Below are positions 35,401-44,831 of a stretch of 64,000 nt of DNA, piece by piece. Within the stretch, counting starts at the first letter, position 1, and every line of letters starts with the position of its first letter. A model generated the notes under the pieces. The model did no database searches. It was not told the DNA's origin and worked only from the letters and a program-made list of their open reading frames with translations. The translations under genes were made by a program, and so were the position numbers. This stretch comes from Rhizobium sp. GN54 (GTDB lineage Bacteria > Pseudomonadota > Alphaproteobacteria > Rhizobiales > Rhizobiaceae), in contig NZ_JAJNCZ010000005.1 in the NCBI RefSeq assembly GCF_021026345.1, forward strand, positions 186,001 through 250,000. Reading direction: 5' to 3'.

Positions 35401-37353
35401 ATGCGACTGGCAGATTATCCCGATCAAAGAACCATTTCCACCGCAATCCCTGTTGCCGTGGACGCCGGCGCGACGTGTTCCGAGAGGCCGACGCTCCGTC
35501 CCGAGCTTCTCGACGAGGCGAGGCTCCTGCGCCGGCTCGGCTTCGGCAAACCACTGATTTCGGAGCTCCTGCTCAAGGCGATGGTGAACGGCACGAGCCT
35601 GGAGGCCGAACTGATTGCCTCCGGCCCGGTCCGCAGCGACATCTACTACGAGGCACTTGCGGAGATGCTCGGCCTGCCGTTCCTGCCCGGCATCGACGCC
35701 GGCCGCGTCGTCGACATGGCGGGGCTGGATAGCCAGCTGCTGCAGCCGCAGATGGTACGGCTTTCCTCCGGCAGCCGGCCGCCGGTCACGGCGATCGTAC
35801 CGACGGCCGGGCGGATGGAGCTATTGCAGGCAACCCTTTCGCGGCAACCGGCGCTGCGCGCGATGCTGGCCGTGACCACGCCGCGGGCCCTGCGGGAGGC
35901 CGTGTGGCGGGCGGGCGCGGTGCGACGGGTGCGCGAGACGACGGGAAGCCTGTTCGAGACCGCACCGGAATTCAGCGCCCGCGTGACGTTCTGGGGGCGG
36001 CAGGGGTTCTACACCGGGGCTGCCATCTGTACTGCGCTCTTTACCGCCATGCTGGCGCCGGAAGTCGCCGTCCTGGCCCTGCACCTCGTCCTCAGCATGC
36101 TCTTCGTCGCAGCGCTCGTCATCCGGCTCACCGCTCTCTTCGGTGTGGAGGCCAAGGGTACGGCGCCCCCTGCCCCTTTGCCCGCAGGGCCCAGGCCGGT
36201 CTATTCGGTGTTCGTCGCGCTCTACCGCGAGGCGGAGGTCGTCCCGCAACTCGTCAGCCATCTCGACCGGCTCGACTGGCCCCGCTCGCGCCTCGACATC
36301 AAGCTGATCTGCGAGTGCGACGACGCCGGGACGCTCGCGGCGCTGCGACAGCTGGACCTCGGGGCCCAGTATGAAATCGTCGAAGTGCCGCCCGGCCGTC
36401 CCCGGACGAAGCCGCGGGCGCTCGCCTATGCCCTGCCGGCGGCACGCGGGTCCTATCTCGCGGTCTACGACGCCGAAGACCGGCCGCATCCCGGACAGCT
36501 TGCCGAAGCCTGGGCCAGCTTCCGTGCGGCACCGCCGGACCTCGCCTGCCTGCAGGCGCCGCTTCTCATCTCCAACGGGCGGGCATCCTGGATCAGCGCG
36601 CTGTTCTCGCTGGAATATGCCGGCCTGTTCCGTCGCCTGCTGCCGCTTCTCGCCGCCCGGCGGCTGCCGATGCCGCTCGGCGGCACGTCGAACCATTTCC
36701 GCACCGACGTTCTCAGGACCTGCGGCGGCTGGGATCCCTATAATGTCACCGAGGATGCCGACCTCGGCATGCGGCTGCACCGGATGGGCTACCGGTGCGC
36801 CACGTTGCGACGGCCGACGCTGGAGGACGCGCCGGAAGACGTCCGTGCCTGGCTCGGCCAGCGGACCCGCTGGTTCAAGGGCTGGCTGCAGACCTGGCTT
36901 GTGCTGATGCGCAGGCCCGGCCTGCTCCTGGGCGAAATGGGCCTGCTGCCGTTCGCCGCCTTCCAGGTCCTGATCGGCGGGCTCCTGCTCTCCGCGCTCG
37001 CCCATCCGCTCCTTCTCGCCTATGTCGTCCATGTCATCGTCAGGATGGCGTCCGACGGCCCCTTCGTCGCCGGCCCGCTGGCCCTGTCGCTCTTTGCCGT
37101 CGACGTTGCGAACATCTTCGGCAGCTATGCGATCTTCATCGCGCTGGGATGGGCGCCGATGCGCGCGCGGGAGCGCCGGGCGATCGGCTGGCGCTGGGTT
37201 CTCGTCCCCGGCTACTGGATGCTGATGTCCGTTGCCGCCTGGCGCGCCGTGGCCGAACTGCGCCGCGATCCCTTCTTCTGGAACAAGACCGCACACCGGC
37301 CCAGCACGTCTGGTCCACAGGCGGCTCCCGGGACCTCTGTTCCCGCCCCGTAG
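35401..37353 (+). CDS. Membrane GT2 glycosyltransferase with N-terminal MshEN-like region
   Basis: The 650-residue protein has a degenerate MshEN/GspE-N-like region at about residues 35-110 (LLRRLGFGKPLISELLLKAM; YYEALAEMLGLPFLPG). Two membrane helices follow (about 200-243), then a processive-type GT2 domain with YSVFVALYREAEVVPQLVSH, YDAEDRP, NVTEDADLGMRLHRMGY and QRTRWFKGWLQTW (the Q-x-x-R-W motif). C-terminal membrane segments complete it. This layout is that of the XagB-type glycosyltransferases, which make surface polysaccharide; MshEN domains can bind c-di-GMP. No companion synthase subunits are adjacent. Confidence 0.85.
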   Translation: MRLADYPDQRTISTAIPVAVDAGATCSERPTLRPELLDEARLLRRLGFGKPLISELLLKAMVNGTSLEAELIASGPVRSDIYYEALAEMLGLPFLPGIDAGRVVDMAGLDSQLLQPQMVRLSSGSRPPVTAIVPTAGRMELLQATLSRQPALRAMLAVTTPRALREAVWRAGAVRRVRETTGSLFETAPEFSARVTFWGRQGFYTGAAICTALFTAMLAPEVAVLALHLVLSMLFVAALVIRLTALFGVEAKGTAPPAPLPAGPRPVYSVFVALYREAEVVPQLVSHLDRLDWPRSRLDIKLICECDDAGTLAALRQLDLGAQYEIVEVPPGRPRTKPRALAYALPAARGSYLAVYDAEDRPHPGQLAEAWASFRAAPPDLACLQAPLLISNGRASWISALFSLEYAGLFRRLLPLLAARRLPMPLGGTSNHFRTDVLRTCGGWDPYNVTEDADLGMRLHRMGYRCATLRRPTLEDAPEDVRAWLGQRTRWFKGWLQTWLVLMRRPGLLLGEMGLLPFAAFQVLIGGLLLSALAHPLLLAYVVHVIVRMASDGPFVAGPLALSLFAVDVANIFGSYAIFIALGWAPMRARERRAIGWRWVLVPGYWMLMSVAAWRAVAELRRDPFFWNKTAHRPSTSGPQAAPGTSVPAP

Positions 37354-37468
37354 GGCTGGTGTCTAACGTTCGCGGTTGACCGCAGAGGAATGTAGCGAGC
37401 GAACCGGATGCAGGAAACACCTATCTGCTTTTGCCATTCCACGACGTTCTACAGGCTGCAAAGGAGGC

Positions 37469-37542
37469 TGGAGCGGGTAGCGGGAATCGAACCCGCGCGT
37501 TCAGCTTGGGAAGCTGACAGGCTACCATTACATCATACCCGC
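37469..37542 (-). tRNA. tRNA-Gly (anticodon CCC)
   Basis: On the minus strand the acceptor arms GCGGGTA and TACCCGC pair perfectly. The T-loop GGTTCGATTCC is intact, and the anticodon arm TCAGC-TTCCCAA-GCTGA places CCC at positions 34-36. CCA is encoded (bases 37469-37471). The total is 74 bases. It reads GGG codons. Confidence 0.96.
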
Positions 37543-37883
37543 GAATGGCCGGGGGAAGTCATCGGCGAGAATGCGGGGCGTGTCAAGGGTGGGGGTATGT
37601 ACGTGAGAAAGGGAGAGCGGTCTTTCCGCAAGCCTTGAATTCCGCGAATTCCATCGAAGGCAGAAAGACGCGATATTTCCTTGTCAGGGCAAACTCATGC
37701 GAACAGGCGCGGTGGAACCCGCCCGTATATTTTAGATTTCGGGCACATAGTTGTCCCTATAGTTAGGTCCACGAGCGAATATCCGCTTGGCTCGATAAGG
37801 GCACGCAAAAATCTTACAGCTTGAAGTTAGTTTTTTTTCAAATACACCATCTGCAGAGCATCATGGGCAGGGAAAATACGGAT
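37543..37883. other. Upstream region of the RTX protein gene
   Basis: About 340 bases after the tRNA hold no convincing gene. Base composition falls toward A+T from about 37640 on, including a T8 run at 37831, marking the change to the lower-G+C accessory region. It probably contains the RTX gene promoter. Confidence 0.45.
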
Positions 37884-39953
37884 ATGGCCATCATTGTTGG
37901 AAACTTGTACCGCAACACCCTGAGAGGCAGCTCTGAAGGGGATGACATCAAAGGCCTGGGCGGAGACGACAGTATCTTTGGTGGATTTGGGAACGATACC
38001 CTCGATGGCGGCACAGGCGACGACGTGATCCATGGCTACCCTTCGGACGTGTATTATCGCGACTGGGAGAAATATTCGGCCAAGGACTGGTCGCGCCTTC
38101 GGGACGACGATGTCATAGACGGCGACAGCGGCAACGACCGCATCTATGACTATTTGGGCACAAACATCATCCGCGCTGGCGCTGGCGACGACTTCGTCGG
38201 GACAAGATTCATCGAGTCCTCACCCCTACCGGTTTCCAACACTGTGGACCTTGGTTCGGGGAACGACAGTATTGACGCCTGGATGAGGCCTGGCGATGCG
38301 CTCGCCCTCGACGGCGGGGATGGCACTGATTTCGCCTACTTTAACCTTTCCAATTTTACAGCCAATCTCACGCTCACGCTGTCAGCCTCGGCAAAATTCG
38401 GCAACGCCGACATCACAATGAAGAATATCGAACAGATTGCGATAATTAGCGGTTCCGGCGATGATACCTTTACCGGCGGAGACAATGTCAACGACTTCCA
38501 GGGCGGCGGAGGCAATGACAGGCTTGTCGGAGGAAAGGCCGACGATATCCTCTCCGGCGAGGACGGCGATGACATTCTAGAAGGCGGCAAAGGCGCCGAC
38601 TTCCTCGGTGGGGGCTTGGGAAACGACACGATTTCCGCAGGCTCGGGCAGCGACGTAATCATATCCGATCCTTCACACTCGAAGGATTGGTGGCGGTATT
38701 CAGAAGAAGACTGGTCGCAGTTCCGCGACGACGACACCATAGATGCAGGTAACGGTAACGACTTCATCGAAGACTTCGCCGGCACCAACACTATTTTCGC
38801 TGGTGCCGGCAACGACGTTGTCAGATCGAGCCGTTTCACATATCTGGCGGATCAGCATGGGAGTGGGCCACGGGTTGTGTCGCCCATAGCTCTCAAAAAC
38901 ACGATTGATCTCGGATCGGGCAGAGATGTTTTCGAAGGCACGCTCAAGTTCGGGGATTCGCTTGTTCTCGATGGCGGCAGCGGCACCGATCGCGCGGTAA
39001 TCGATCTGGGCGGATACGTATCCGCTTCGGGAGAGCCCGACCCGGATCTGAAATTTGTACTTTCTTCCTCAGCGAGAGTGATCCATGCCGAGGTGTTTTT
39101 GAAGAATATCGAGAAAATAGATATTACCGGCGGTGACGGGAACGACTCATTTACCGGTGGTGCGCTGAACGACAAATTGTTCGGAGGCCGCGGAAACGAC
39201 ACACTCAAGGGCGGGGCGGGCAACGACATACTGGGGGGCGGGTCCGGGAAAAACCGTCTCGTGGGCGGAGCAGGAGATGACTTTTATCAGATCGACAATC
39301 GGAGCGATAAAATCATCGAAGGGCGTGACGAGGGGATCGACCTCGTTCGCGTGAACTTCTCAGGCAAGTCCTATCTCTTGCCGGAGAACGTGGAAAACCT
39401 GAGGTTCATCGGCAACAACGCTACCCTGGTGGGAAACAACCTTGCGAATGTCATTGACGCTAGGCGCGGTGGGCCTGCCGTACTCAAAGGTGCGGCCGGC
39501 GACGACACGATCTATGGTAGTGCAAGCCATGACACACTCGACGGCGGAACCGGATCGGATACCATCACAGGTGGCCGGGGTAACGACATCCTGAAGGGTG
39601 GTAAGGGCCATGACACCCTGATCGGCGGCGCCGGCAAGGACATGTTCGTGTTCAAGTCGCTCTCCGACCTCTCGACCTCAAAGGCCAAGACCGACACGAT
39701 CTGCGACTTCTCGCAGAAAGCGAAGGACCTGATCGACCTGACCGCCATCGACGCGGTATCGACGAAATCCGGCAACCAGGCATTTGCCTTCATCGGGGCA
39801 GACAAGTTCTCCAAGAGCGCCGGCGAACTGCGCTACACGAAGGAGAAGGCTGACACCTACGTCTATGGGGACGTCGACGGCAACGGCAAAGCCGATTTCG
39901 TCATCCACATCGACGGCTTCGTGAACCTCAAGGCGGGTGATTTCCTGCTGTAG
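37884..39953 (+). CDS. RTX calcium-binding protein with serralysin-type C-terminal secretion region
   Basis: The 689-residue acidic protein is full of GGxGxDxLx nonapeptides (GLGGDDSIFGGFGNDTLDGG at about 30-50, with more blocks at about 205-255, 425-460 and 550-595). Its end (about 590-689; FKSLSDLSTSKAKTDTICDF, GDVDGNGKADFVIHIDGFVN, final DFLL) is the serralysin C-terminal beta-roll region used for type I secretion. There is no signal peptide and no catalytic zinc motif, so it looks like a secreted adhesin or matrix protein. Two related modules are repeated in tandem (see findings). ATG 37884 is preferred over 37863 for an AGGGA upstream. No secretion ATPase or membrane fusion protein genes are in the window. 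Confidence 0.88.
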   Translation: MAIIVGNLYRNTLRGSSEGDDIKGLGGDDSIFGGFGNDTLDGGTGDDVIHGYPSDVYYRDWEKYSAKDWSRLRDDDVIDGDSGNDRIYDYLGTNIIRAGAGDDFVGTRFIESSPLPVSNTVDLGSGNDSIDAWMRPGDALALDGGDGTDFAYFNLSNFTANLTLTLSASAKFGNADITMKNIEQIAIISGSGDDTFTGGDNVNDFQGGGGNDRLVGGKADDILSGEDGDDILEGGKGADFLGGGLGNDTISAGSGSDVIISDPSHSKDWWRYSEEDWSQFRDDDTIDAGNGNDFIEDFAGTNTIFAGAGNDVVRSSRFTYLADQHGSGPRVVSPIALKNTIDLGSGRDVFEGTLKFGDSLVLDGGSGTDRAVIDLGGYVSASGEPDPDLKFVLSSSARVIHAEVFLKNIEKIDITGGDGNDSFTGGALNDKLFGGRGNDTLKGGAGNDILGGGSGKNRLVGGAGDDFYQIDNRSDKIIEGRDEGIDLVRVNFSGKSYLLPENVENLRFIGNNATLVGNNLANVIDARRGGPAVLKGAAGDDTIYGSASHDTLDGGTGSDTITGGRGNDILKGGKGHDTLIGGAGKDMFVFKSLSDLSTSKAKTDTICDFSQKAKDLIDLTAIDAVSTKSGNQAFAFIGADKFSKSAGELRYTKEKADTYVYGDVDGNGKADFVIHIDGFVNLKAGDFLL

Positions 39954-40094
39954 GTACTTCACTCTTCTGCAAGAGCGACGATACGTGCATGCAATACGAT
40001 CAAATGCGGCCTAGCCATGGAGGTTCCGCTTCCATGAGCGAAGCGAACCACAATTCAGCCAAATGCGATATCCTGCATCCGGTTACGAATCGCT

Positions 40095-40988
40095 CTAGCC
40101 GAATTCGGTCCAATTTGAAGGAGCCGGGTCACTGGAGAAGGCGATTTGCATCGCCTTTGCAAACACTTCAGGTGTCTCGGCCTTGGCGTGGCCTCCCTCA
40201 TGGGCAAACAGTAGACGCCGGAAGTTGCCGTCGGATTCATTGGCTTCCGGGTCGCAACCCATCGCCTTGCAGAACGGCAAGTAATGCACGTCATAGTGGT
40301 GTTCATCCTGGACGTTCTGCAGGTAGATGATGCGGCGTCTCTTCAGCGCCTCAATATGGTGCAGAAGGCTTAGGCGCTCCGGATACTGATCCAGTGCCTC
40401 CTGCCGGCTCAGGCCACCGAAGCAAACCCTCAGGTACTTCTCGACCATGCCGTTGCGGTAGTTCGTGACCACCGTCTGGGGGTTGATCGCGATAGCCCCC
40501 ATTTCCTCGATGACGGTCAGGAGGCGCAGGGCTGCAAAGCCACCGCCGCTGGAGCCGTAAGAAAAGACATTTGCGATCGGGATCCTCTTCTGGTCGCAGA
40601 TACGTCTGATGACCCGTGAAATTATGTCAAGCGGATCAATTCGGCTCGTTCCTCCATACCACGCAAGCCCGAGCCCCTTGTCCAAGTACAGGCTGGGGTC
40701 TGAGACGAACAGGCAGTTCCCTGGAAAGTGCCGTGCCCAACTCCACCGCTGAAACACCGGCGGGTCGTTCTTGCTGCGGATGGCGTCACCCGAGAAGAAA
40801 ACGAACAGCGCGTTCCTCGAAGGAGCCGGCCGCCACAGGAAATCGAACGTGAAGCCGGCCTCGCTTACCTTCAGGGCGATTGCTTCATCGTCTGGCAGCG
40901 TATCGCCGTGATATTCGACCTGCCGAACGTCCTTGAGGTCGTTCAGAGAAATCTTCCCGCTATTGCTTGGCACCTTCTTCTGTTTCAA
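40095..40988 (-). CDS. Alpha/beta-hydrolase-fold protein, Asp2-like, in glycan cluster
   Basis: The 297-residue protein has an alpha/beta-hydrolase nucleophile elbow FSYGSSGGGFAALRLL with a catalytic Ser candidate. An acid may lie in NVQDEHHYD, and a late His is in AHEGGHAKAE. FVFFSGDAIRSKN is the oxyanion-side strand. This pattern resembles the hydrolase/acetyltransferase domain called Asp2-like in accessory secretion and glycan loci, where it acts on sugar O-acyl groups. Its ATG overlaps the stop of the upstream glycosyltransferase gene by 4 bases, so it belongs to that unit. The substrate is inferred only from context. Confidence 0.7.
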   Translation of the reverse strand: MKQKKVPSNSGKISLNDLKDVRQVEYHGDTLPDDEAIALKVSEAGFTFDFLWRPAPSRNALFVFFSGDAIRSKNDPPVFQRWSWARHFPGNCLFVSDPSLYLDKGLGLAWYGGTSRIDPLDIISRVIRRICDQKRIPIANVFSYGSSGGGFAALRLLTVIEEMGAIAINPQTVVTNYRNGMVEKYLRVCFGGLSRQEALDQYPERLSLLHHIEALKRRRIIYLQNVQDEHHYDVHYLPFCKAMGCDPEANESDGNFRRLLFAHEGGHAKAETPEVFAKAMQIAFSSDPAPSNWTEFG

Positions 40989-43495
40989 TGGACGACACCG
41001 ACCTTGGCCAAGCGGCTGATATGTGCGGAGTGGCCGAAGTTCTCCCTCAAATGGCGCCGTGCGATTTCGGCTTGCGCGTCATACCGTTCCCGATCTTCTC
41101 GGAGAGCGAGAACGACATCTGCAACAGTATCCTCGGCTGCGTAGAGAGCGGCGTCATCGAAGACCGGCCGCCAGCATTCCGGCAGGATGACGGGAATGCC
41201 CGCCGCCATGGCCTCGATGGCTGTGCGCTCTCGGGAGCCGAGTTCGGCCTCGCGCGAAAGATCGACGTAGACATCTGCCATACTCGGAGCTTCGGTCGGC
41301 AACAAGTCGGCAGCGTCAGCGGCTGTATTGCGGCTGGTTACGAGATTATCGGCATGAAACACCGGAGCTTCGCCTCTGCCGTCGAGATCGATGATCTCGC
41401 GCCAGTCGTCATCGGCGAGCCGAATACCGTCGATCTGGTCGCGATGAAGCGTGTTCAATGTAGCACGAATCAATGGGTTGGACGGATGCCATTCCGCATC
41501 GCTACGGAACTGCTGGCGGATATGCTCGCAGCATCTGCCGAAATCGTAACTGGCAGCATCGGCTACCGACTCATTCATAGGCAATTTGTCGATGATAACC
41601 TTGATGAACTGTGCATCGATCGTCGGCAAGTAGCGCTGGCGATGCTGCAAAATGGCCGGCGATCGCAAAATCAACAGATCACATGTCGCTCGCTCTCCAT
41701 AGGAGAGGATGTCAACCTTATCGGATCTGGCCGCGTTCCAGATTTCCGGCTGAATGGCGGCACTGACTGGGAGATACTCGTACTGATACATCGGAAAGAC
41801 AGCCGTCTGCATCCCCGCGTTTGCCTGCGCCCAAATCTCTTCAGTGCAGGATCGCGTGCTGCCGCCGGGGATACGGAAATCCGAAACCGTTATCACCTGA
41901 TAGTGTCTCGTCTCAGCGCCGGCCTTTCCGCTACGCATGATCGCCGGTGTCGGAAAGGGGGAGCGCTTCTTGTCGCCGTCGTATCTTAACCCATCAGCCT
42001 TCTCATGCCACAACGACTGTGCCTCGCGATACTGCCGTCGAGCGCCAAACATGCCTCCCGACATGCCAAGTACGTCATCAGCGATAATGGAGGTTTCTGA
42101 GTCCCGCTGGAACGAAAGCGGGCCGGTGGCGAGCTTCTGAACGGCCTCCTCCCCGAACACGCGCTGCGCTCGCCGGATCAACTCGTTGTCCGCCGAAAAG
42201 CGCACGGTGTCCCAGTAGCCGAGGCAGTTGCGCATCGGTTCCCGTCGGAACATGAACGAGGAGGTGTTGGTTATTATGAACCCGCTAACGCCCACCCAGC
42301 GATGGAACCGCAGATCGGAAAGCGAGCGCGCCTGCTGGGAGTTGCAGCCGAACCGGTCCGGATTCTCCATAAGGAAGCGGACTTGCCTCTCGATCTTCAA
42401 CGGATGCGACCAGTCATCCGCGTCGTGTAGGGTGACATATTCGCCGGTCGCCTGCTCAATGCCGCGATTGCGGGCAATGTATGCCCCTCCGTTTTCGGGC
42501 ATGGAAATTACCTGTATTCGCGGCTCGTCCCGCGCGAAATCTTCTGCGATCGCACGGGTCTCGTCCGTGCTACAGTCATCTATGACGATGATCTCAAGAT
42601 TTTTCCAGGTCTGCTCAAACAGCGAGCGAATTGCCGTCGCTATCGTGTCGGCCGCATTGTAGACGGCCATGAGGACGGTCACCTTCGGACCATCGGAAAT
42701 GGTTGCCAGCTCATGAGGCGCGGCAATGGTCAGCCGGTCATAGGGCAAAAGCCGCTCGTCAGAGTTCAAGCATACAACAGGGATGCCGAAATGCTCTAAG
42801 GCGGAATTTATCTGGGCCAGGCGTGACGGTGCATCGGGCTGGAAGTTGGCCCAAGCAAGGATACCATCTGCGCTCAACTCTCCCGCAGCGGCGGCCGATT
42901 CAAAGACCTTTCGACCCTCCTCAAACTCCCCAAGATGATAGAGGCACATTAGTTCAATTGTCGCCAGTTGCTTGCGCAACCCGCCTCTGACATCCTCAAA
43001 GCGCGCAATGCGAACATGCTTGAGCGCCTCACGATAACCCGACGGGGTCCCCAGACGCATCGACCAAAGCGAAAGCTCCCGAGCCGCGGCGGCCCTGATT
43101 TGCGCACTCCTGCTGTCTTTCAGCGCGTGATAGAGGTCTCGAACCGGCTCATCGTAAAAGCCCAGGTTTGTTAGCCGCTGCCGGGAATGATTCGGCTTGA
43201 CAATACTGGCGTCGGCTTCGAGGTTTACCTTCTTGTAAAGGCGCCCCTCATGACGGCCGATGCGCGCAAAATGCAGCAATGGGTTCATTCCGCTCTCACG
43301 CACATCCGGATAGGTTTCGAGATAAAAGTTGGTGTCGAAATTCCTGCTGGGGTTTCGGCCCATTTCCGCACCGAACCGCAGATAGTGCTCTGCCGAATCC
43401 ATTCCCAGCATTGCAACGTCCGGATAGGCCTCAAGATACCATTCAGAACTAAAGAGCCCTGACTTTCTCAGGGCGCTCAAACGTCTCTTACTCAT
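40985..43495 (-). CDS. Bifunctional glycosyltransferase (GT2 plus GT4-like) with N-terminal YPDV repeats
   Basis: The 836-residue protein begins with two short repeats (EWYLEAYPDVAMLGM / HYLRFGAEMGRNPS and NFYLETYPDVRESGM / LHFARIGRHEGR, about residues 17-95). A helical region follows to about 260. A GT2 domain starts at about 268 (KVTVLMAVYNAADTIATAIR, IIVIDDCSTDETRAI, LHDADDW). A C-terminal region from about 535 has a GT4-like donor-binding end (SRERTAIEAMAAGIPVILPE), though its N-terminal half is poorly conserved. It probably transfers two sugars or carries one degenerate module. Its start overlaps the stop of the coiled-coil gene upstream. Confidence 0.82.
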   Translation of the reverse strand: MSKRRLSALRKSGLFSSEWYLEAYPDVAMLGMDSAEHYLRFGAEMGRNPSRNFDTNFYLETYPDVRESGMNPLLHFARIGRHEGRLYKKVNLEADASIVKPNHSRQRLTNLGFYDEPVRDLYHALKDSRSAQIRAAAARELSLWSMRLGTPSGYREALKHVRIARFEDVRGGLRKQLATIELMCLYHLGEFEEGRKVFESAAAAGELSADGILAWANFQPDAPSRLAQINSALEHFGIPVVCLNSDERLLPYDRLTIAAPHELATISDGPKVTVLMAVYNAADTIATAIRSLFEQTWKNLEIIVIDDCSTDETRAIAEDFARDEPRIQVISMPENGGAYIARNRGIEQATGEYVTLHDADDWSHPLKIERQVRFLMENPDRFGCNSQQARSLSDLRFHRWVGVSGFIITNTSSFMFRREPMRNCLGYWDTVRFSADNELIRRAQRVFGEEAVQKLATGPLSFQRDSETSIIADDVLGMSGGMFGARRQYREAQSLWHEKADGLRYDGDKKRSPFPTPAIMRSGKAGAETRHYQVITVSDFRIPGGSTRSCTEEIWAQANAGMQTAVFPMYQYEYLPVSAAIQPEIWNAARSDKVDILSYGERATCDLLILRSPAILQHRQRYLPTIDAQFIKVIIDKLPMNESVADAASYDFGRCCEHIRQQFRSDAEWHPSNPLIRATLNTLHRDQIDGIRLADDDWREIIDLDGRGEAPVFHADNLVTSRNTAADAADLLPTEAPSMADVYVDLSREAELGSRERTAIEAMAAGIPVILPECWRPVFDDAALYAAEDTVADVVLALREDRERYDAQAEIARRHLRENFGHSAHISRLAKVGVVH

Positions 43496-44397
43496 TATTG
43501 GCTCTTCTTCACCGGCCAGATTCTACGGCCCTTGGCCTTTCCCACCGTCTCATAATGTATGAGGGCGTTCAGGCCGGTTCGCGCGACGAAGGGGTAGGCC
43601 TCATAATAGGCGCTTGAGTCGAAATCAGGTCCCGGACTGCGCCCCTCCGTCGCGCCGAAATAGAAATAGTCCTCGACTGGACTCAATCCGGTCCGCCTCA
43701 CATCCAAATATTGACGACGGTACCAACTCTCATGAAAAAGGACGGAATGACGGACTATCGCCAGCGCCTCCGCATCACGCCGGCGCCTAGCGATTACATA
43801 TGCTCTTCCAAGCGTTCGCTTGCCAATGATCCATAGCGTCTTGCGAACTCTTCGGGTTAATTTGGCGATACGCTCCCATACACGGTTCGGCCAGCGCTCC
43901 TCCACTTCAGTCAATCGCCCAACAAGAGCGTTGTTGGTTCTCCGCAACTGTATAAGCTGCCGGTTTGCGGCATCCAATTCTGCGGACCGTGCAACAAGAG
44001 CGCTGTTGAGCGTCTTCAACTGCTCGATCTGCTGATTGGCCTGAATTAGACGAATCGTCGTGGCCGCAATCTCGTTAAAGCGTATGGCAGCGTTTTCGCG
44101 AAGCGCGACGATGTCATCGTGAGCCGCAGTCGAAAGCAACTCACCCGTCGAGTTCGCCATGTCCAGCTTGGTTTGCAGCATGTCGCGCTCAATCGAAAGA
44201 ACGTGGACCTGCCTCAGGAGATCCTTCATGCGTGCGTTCTGATGCCGCGGCTTCGCAGAATCAAGTTTCGCTGGCACGGTATCAGAGGGAGGACTACCGT
44301 CGACATCGGCCTCGGGACATCCTTCAGACGTTGCACTGGAACGGCCCTTTGAAAAGACTGTGGGTCGAGTCGTCGGATTTGATGGAGCGTTGCTCAT
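43495..44397 (-). CDS. Coiled-coil protein with C-terminal YPDV-type repeats
   Basis: The 300-residue protein has a disordered N-terminus and a coiled coil at about 58-168 (LLRQVHVLSIERDMLQTKLD, ALVARSAELDAANRQLIQL). A basic segment, probably amphipathic, follows (AKLTRRVRKTLWIIGKRTLG). Two repeats end it (SWYRRQYLDVRRTGLSP / YFYFGATEGRSPG and AYYEAYPFVARTGLN / HYETVGKAKGR). The repeats are the same type as in the neighbouring glycosyltransferase. No catalytic domain is visible, so it may be a scaffold or membrane tether for the glycan enzymes. It is translationally coupled to the downstream glycosyltransferase. Confidence 0.75.
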   Translation of the reverse strand: MSNAPSNPTTRPTVFSKGRSSATSEGCPEADVDGSPPSDTVPAKLDSAKPRHQNARMKDLLRQVHVLSIERDMLQTKLDMANSTGELLSTAAHDDIVALRENAAIRFNEIAATTIRLIQANQQIEQLKTLNSALVARSAELDAANRQLIQLRRTNNALVGRLTEVEERWPNRVWERIAKLTRRVRKTLWIIGKRTLGRAYVIARRRRDAEALAIVRHSVLFHESWYRRQYLDVRRTGLSPVEDYFYFGATEGRSPGPDFDSSAYYEAYPFVARTGLNALIHYETVGKAKGRRIWPVKKSQ

Positions 44398-44831
44398 GCA
44401 GTTTGGCCGAAGAAAATTGGGGCATGGTCATTCGTGCCGACACTCAGCCAGGATCAACTCAAGAGGCAGGGACGTCACATCGGCAAGATTGCCTTCGACC
44501 AATCAGACGGGCGAAATCTTCAGCGCCCCACACCTATCGTTTTCGCAAGCAAAGCATCGCACTTGCTTCTAGCAAGCTTGAAAACAAAGGACAACGATCC
44601 GGAGCAATTCATAATCGATCCGACACATCCAAAAATCACGACCGTTATAGGAATTTGGACTGGACACCACGGCGGATGCCAACGCTGCTCCTATGCTTCC
44701 AATCCGATCGGCTCCAGCAGCCGACGGGGGATCGCTGAGATGACAAACGAGACTAGTGGCTCGCATAGTTGCGAAAGCGAGCCAAGCCGCGACGACCTAT
44801 ATGTGCCGCCAAAGAGATGCCCCTCCGGCCT
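44398..44831. other. Intergenic stretch between coiled-coil gene and fcl, no gene seen
   Basis: This 434-base stretch has only short frames without protein-like features. It separates fcl/gmd from the glycosyltransferase unit on the same strand and probably holds a promoter for the latter. CTTGCT and AGCAAG around 44562-44576 make a small hairpin. Confidence 0.45.

Noticed and set aside
37960-39650. Regular short repeats in the RTX gene as a possible CRISPR array
   Set aside because: The repeats are in frame, degenerate and encode RTX nonapeptides; there are no unique spacers of constant length.
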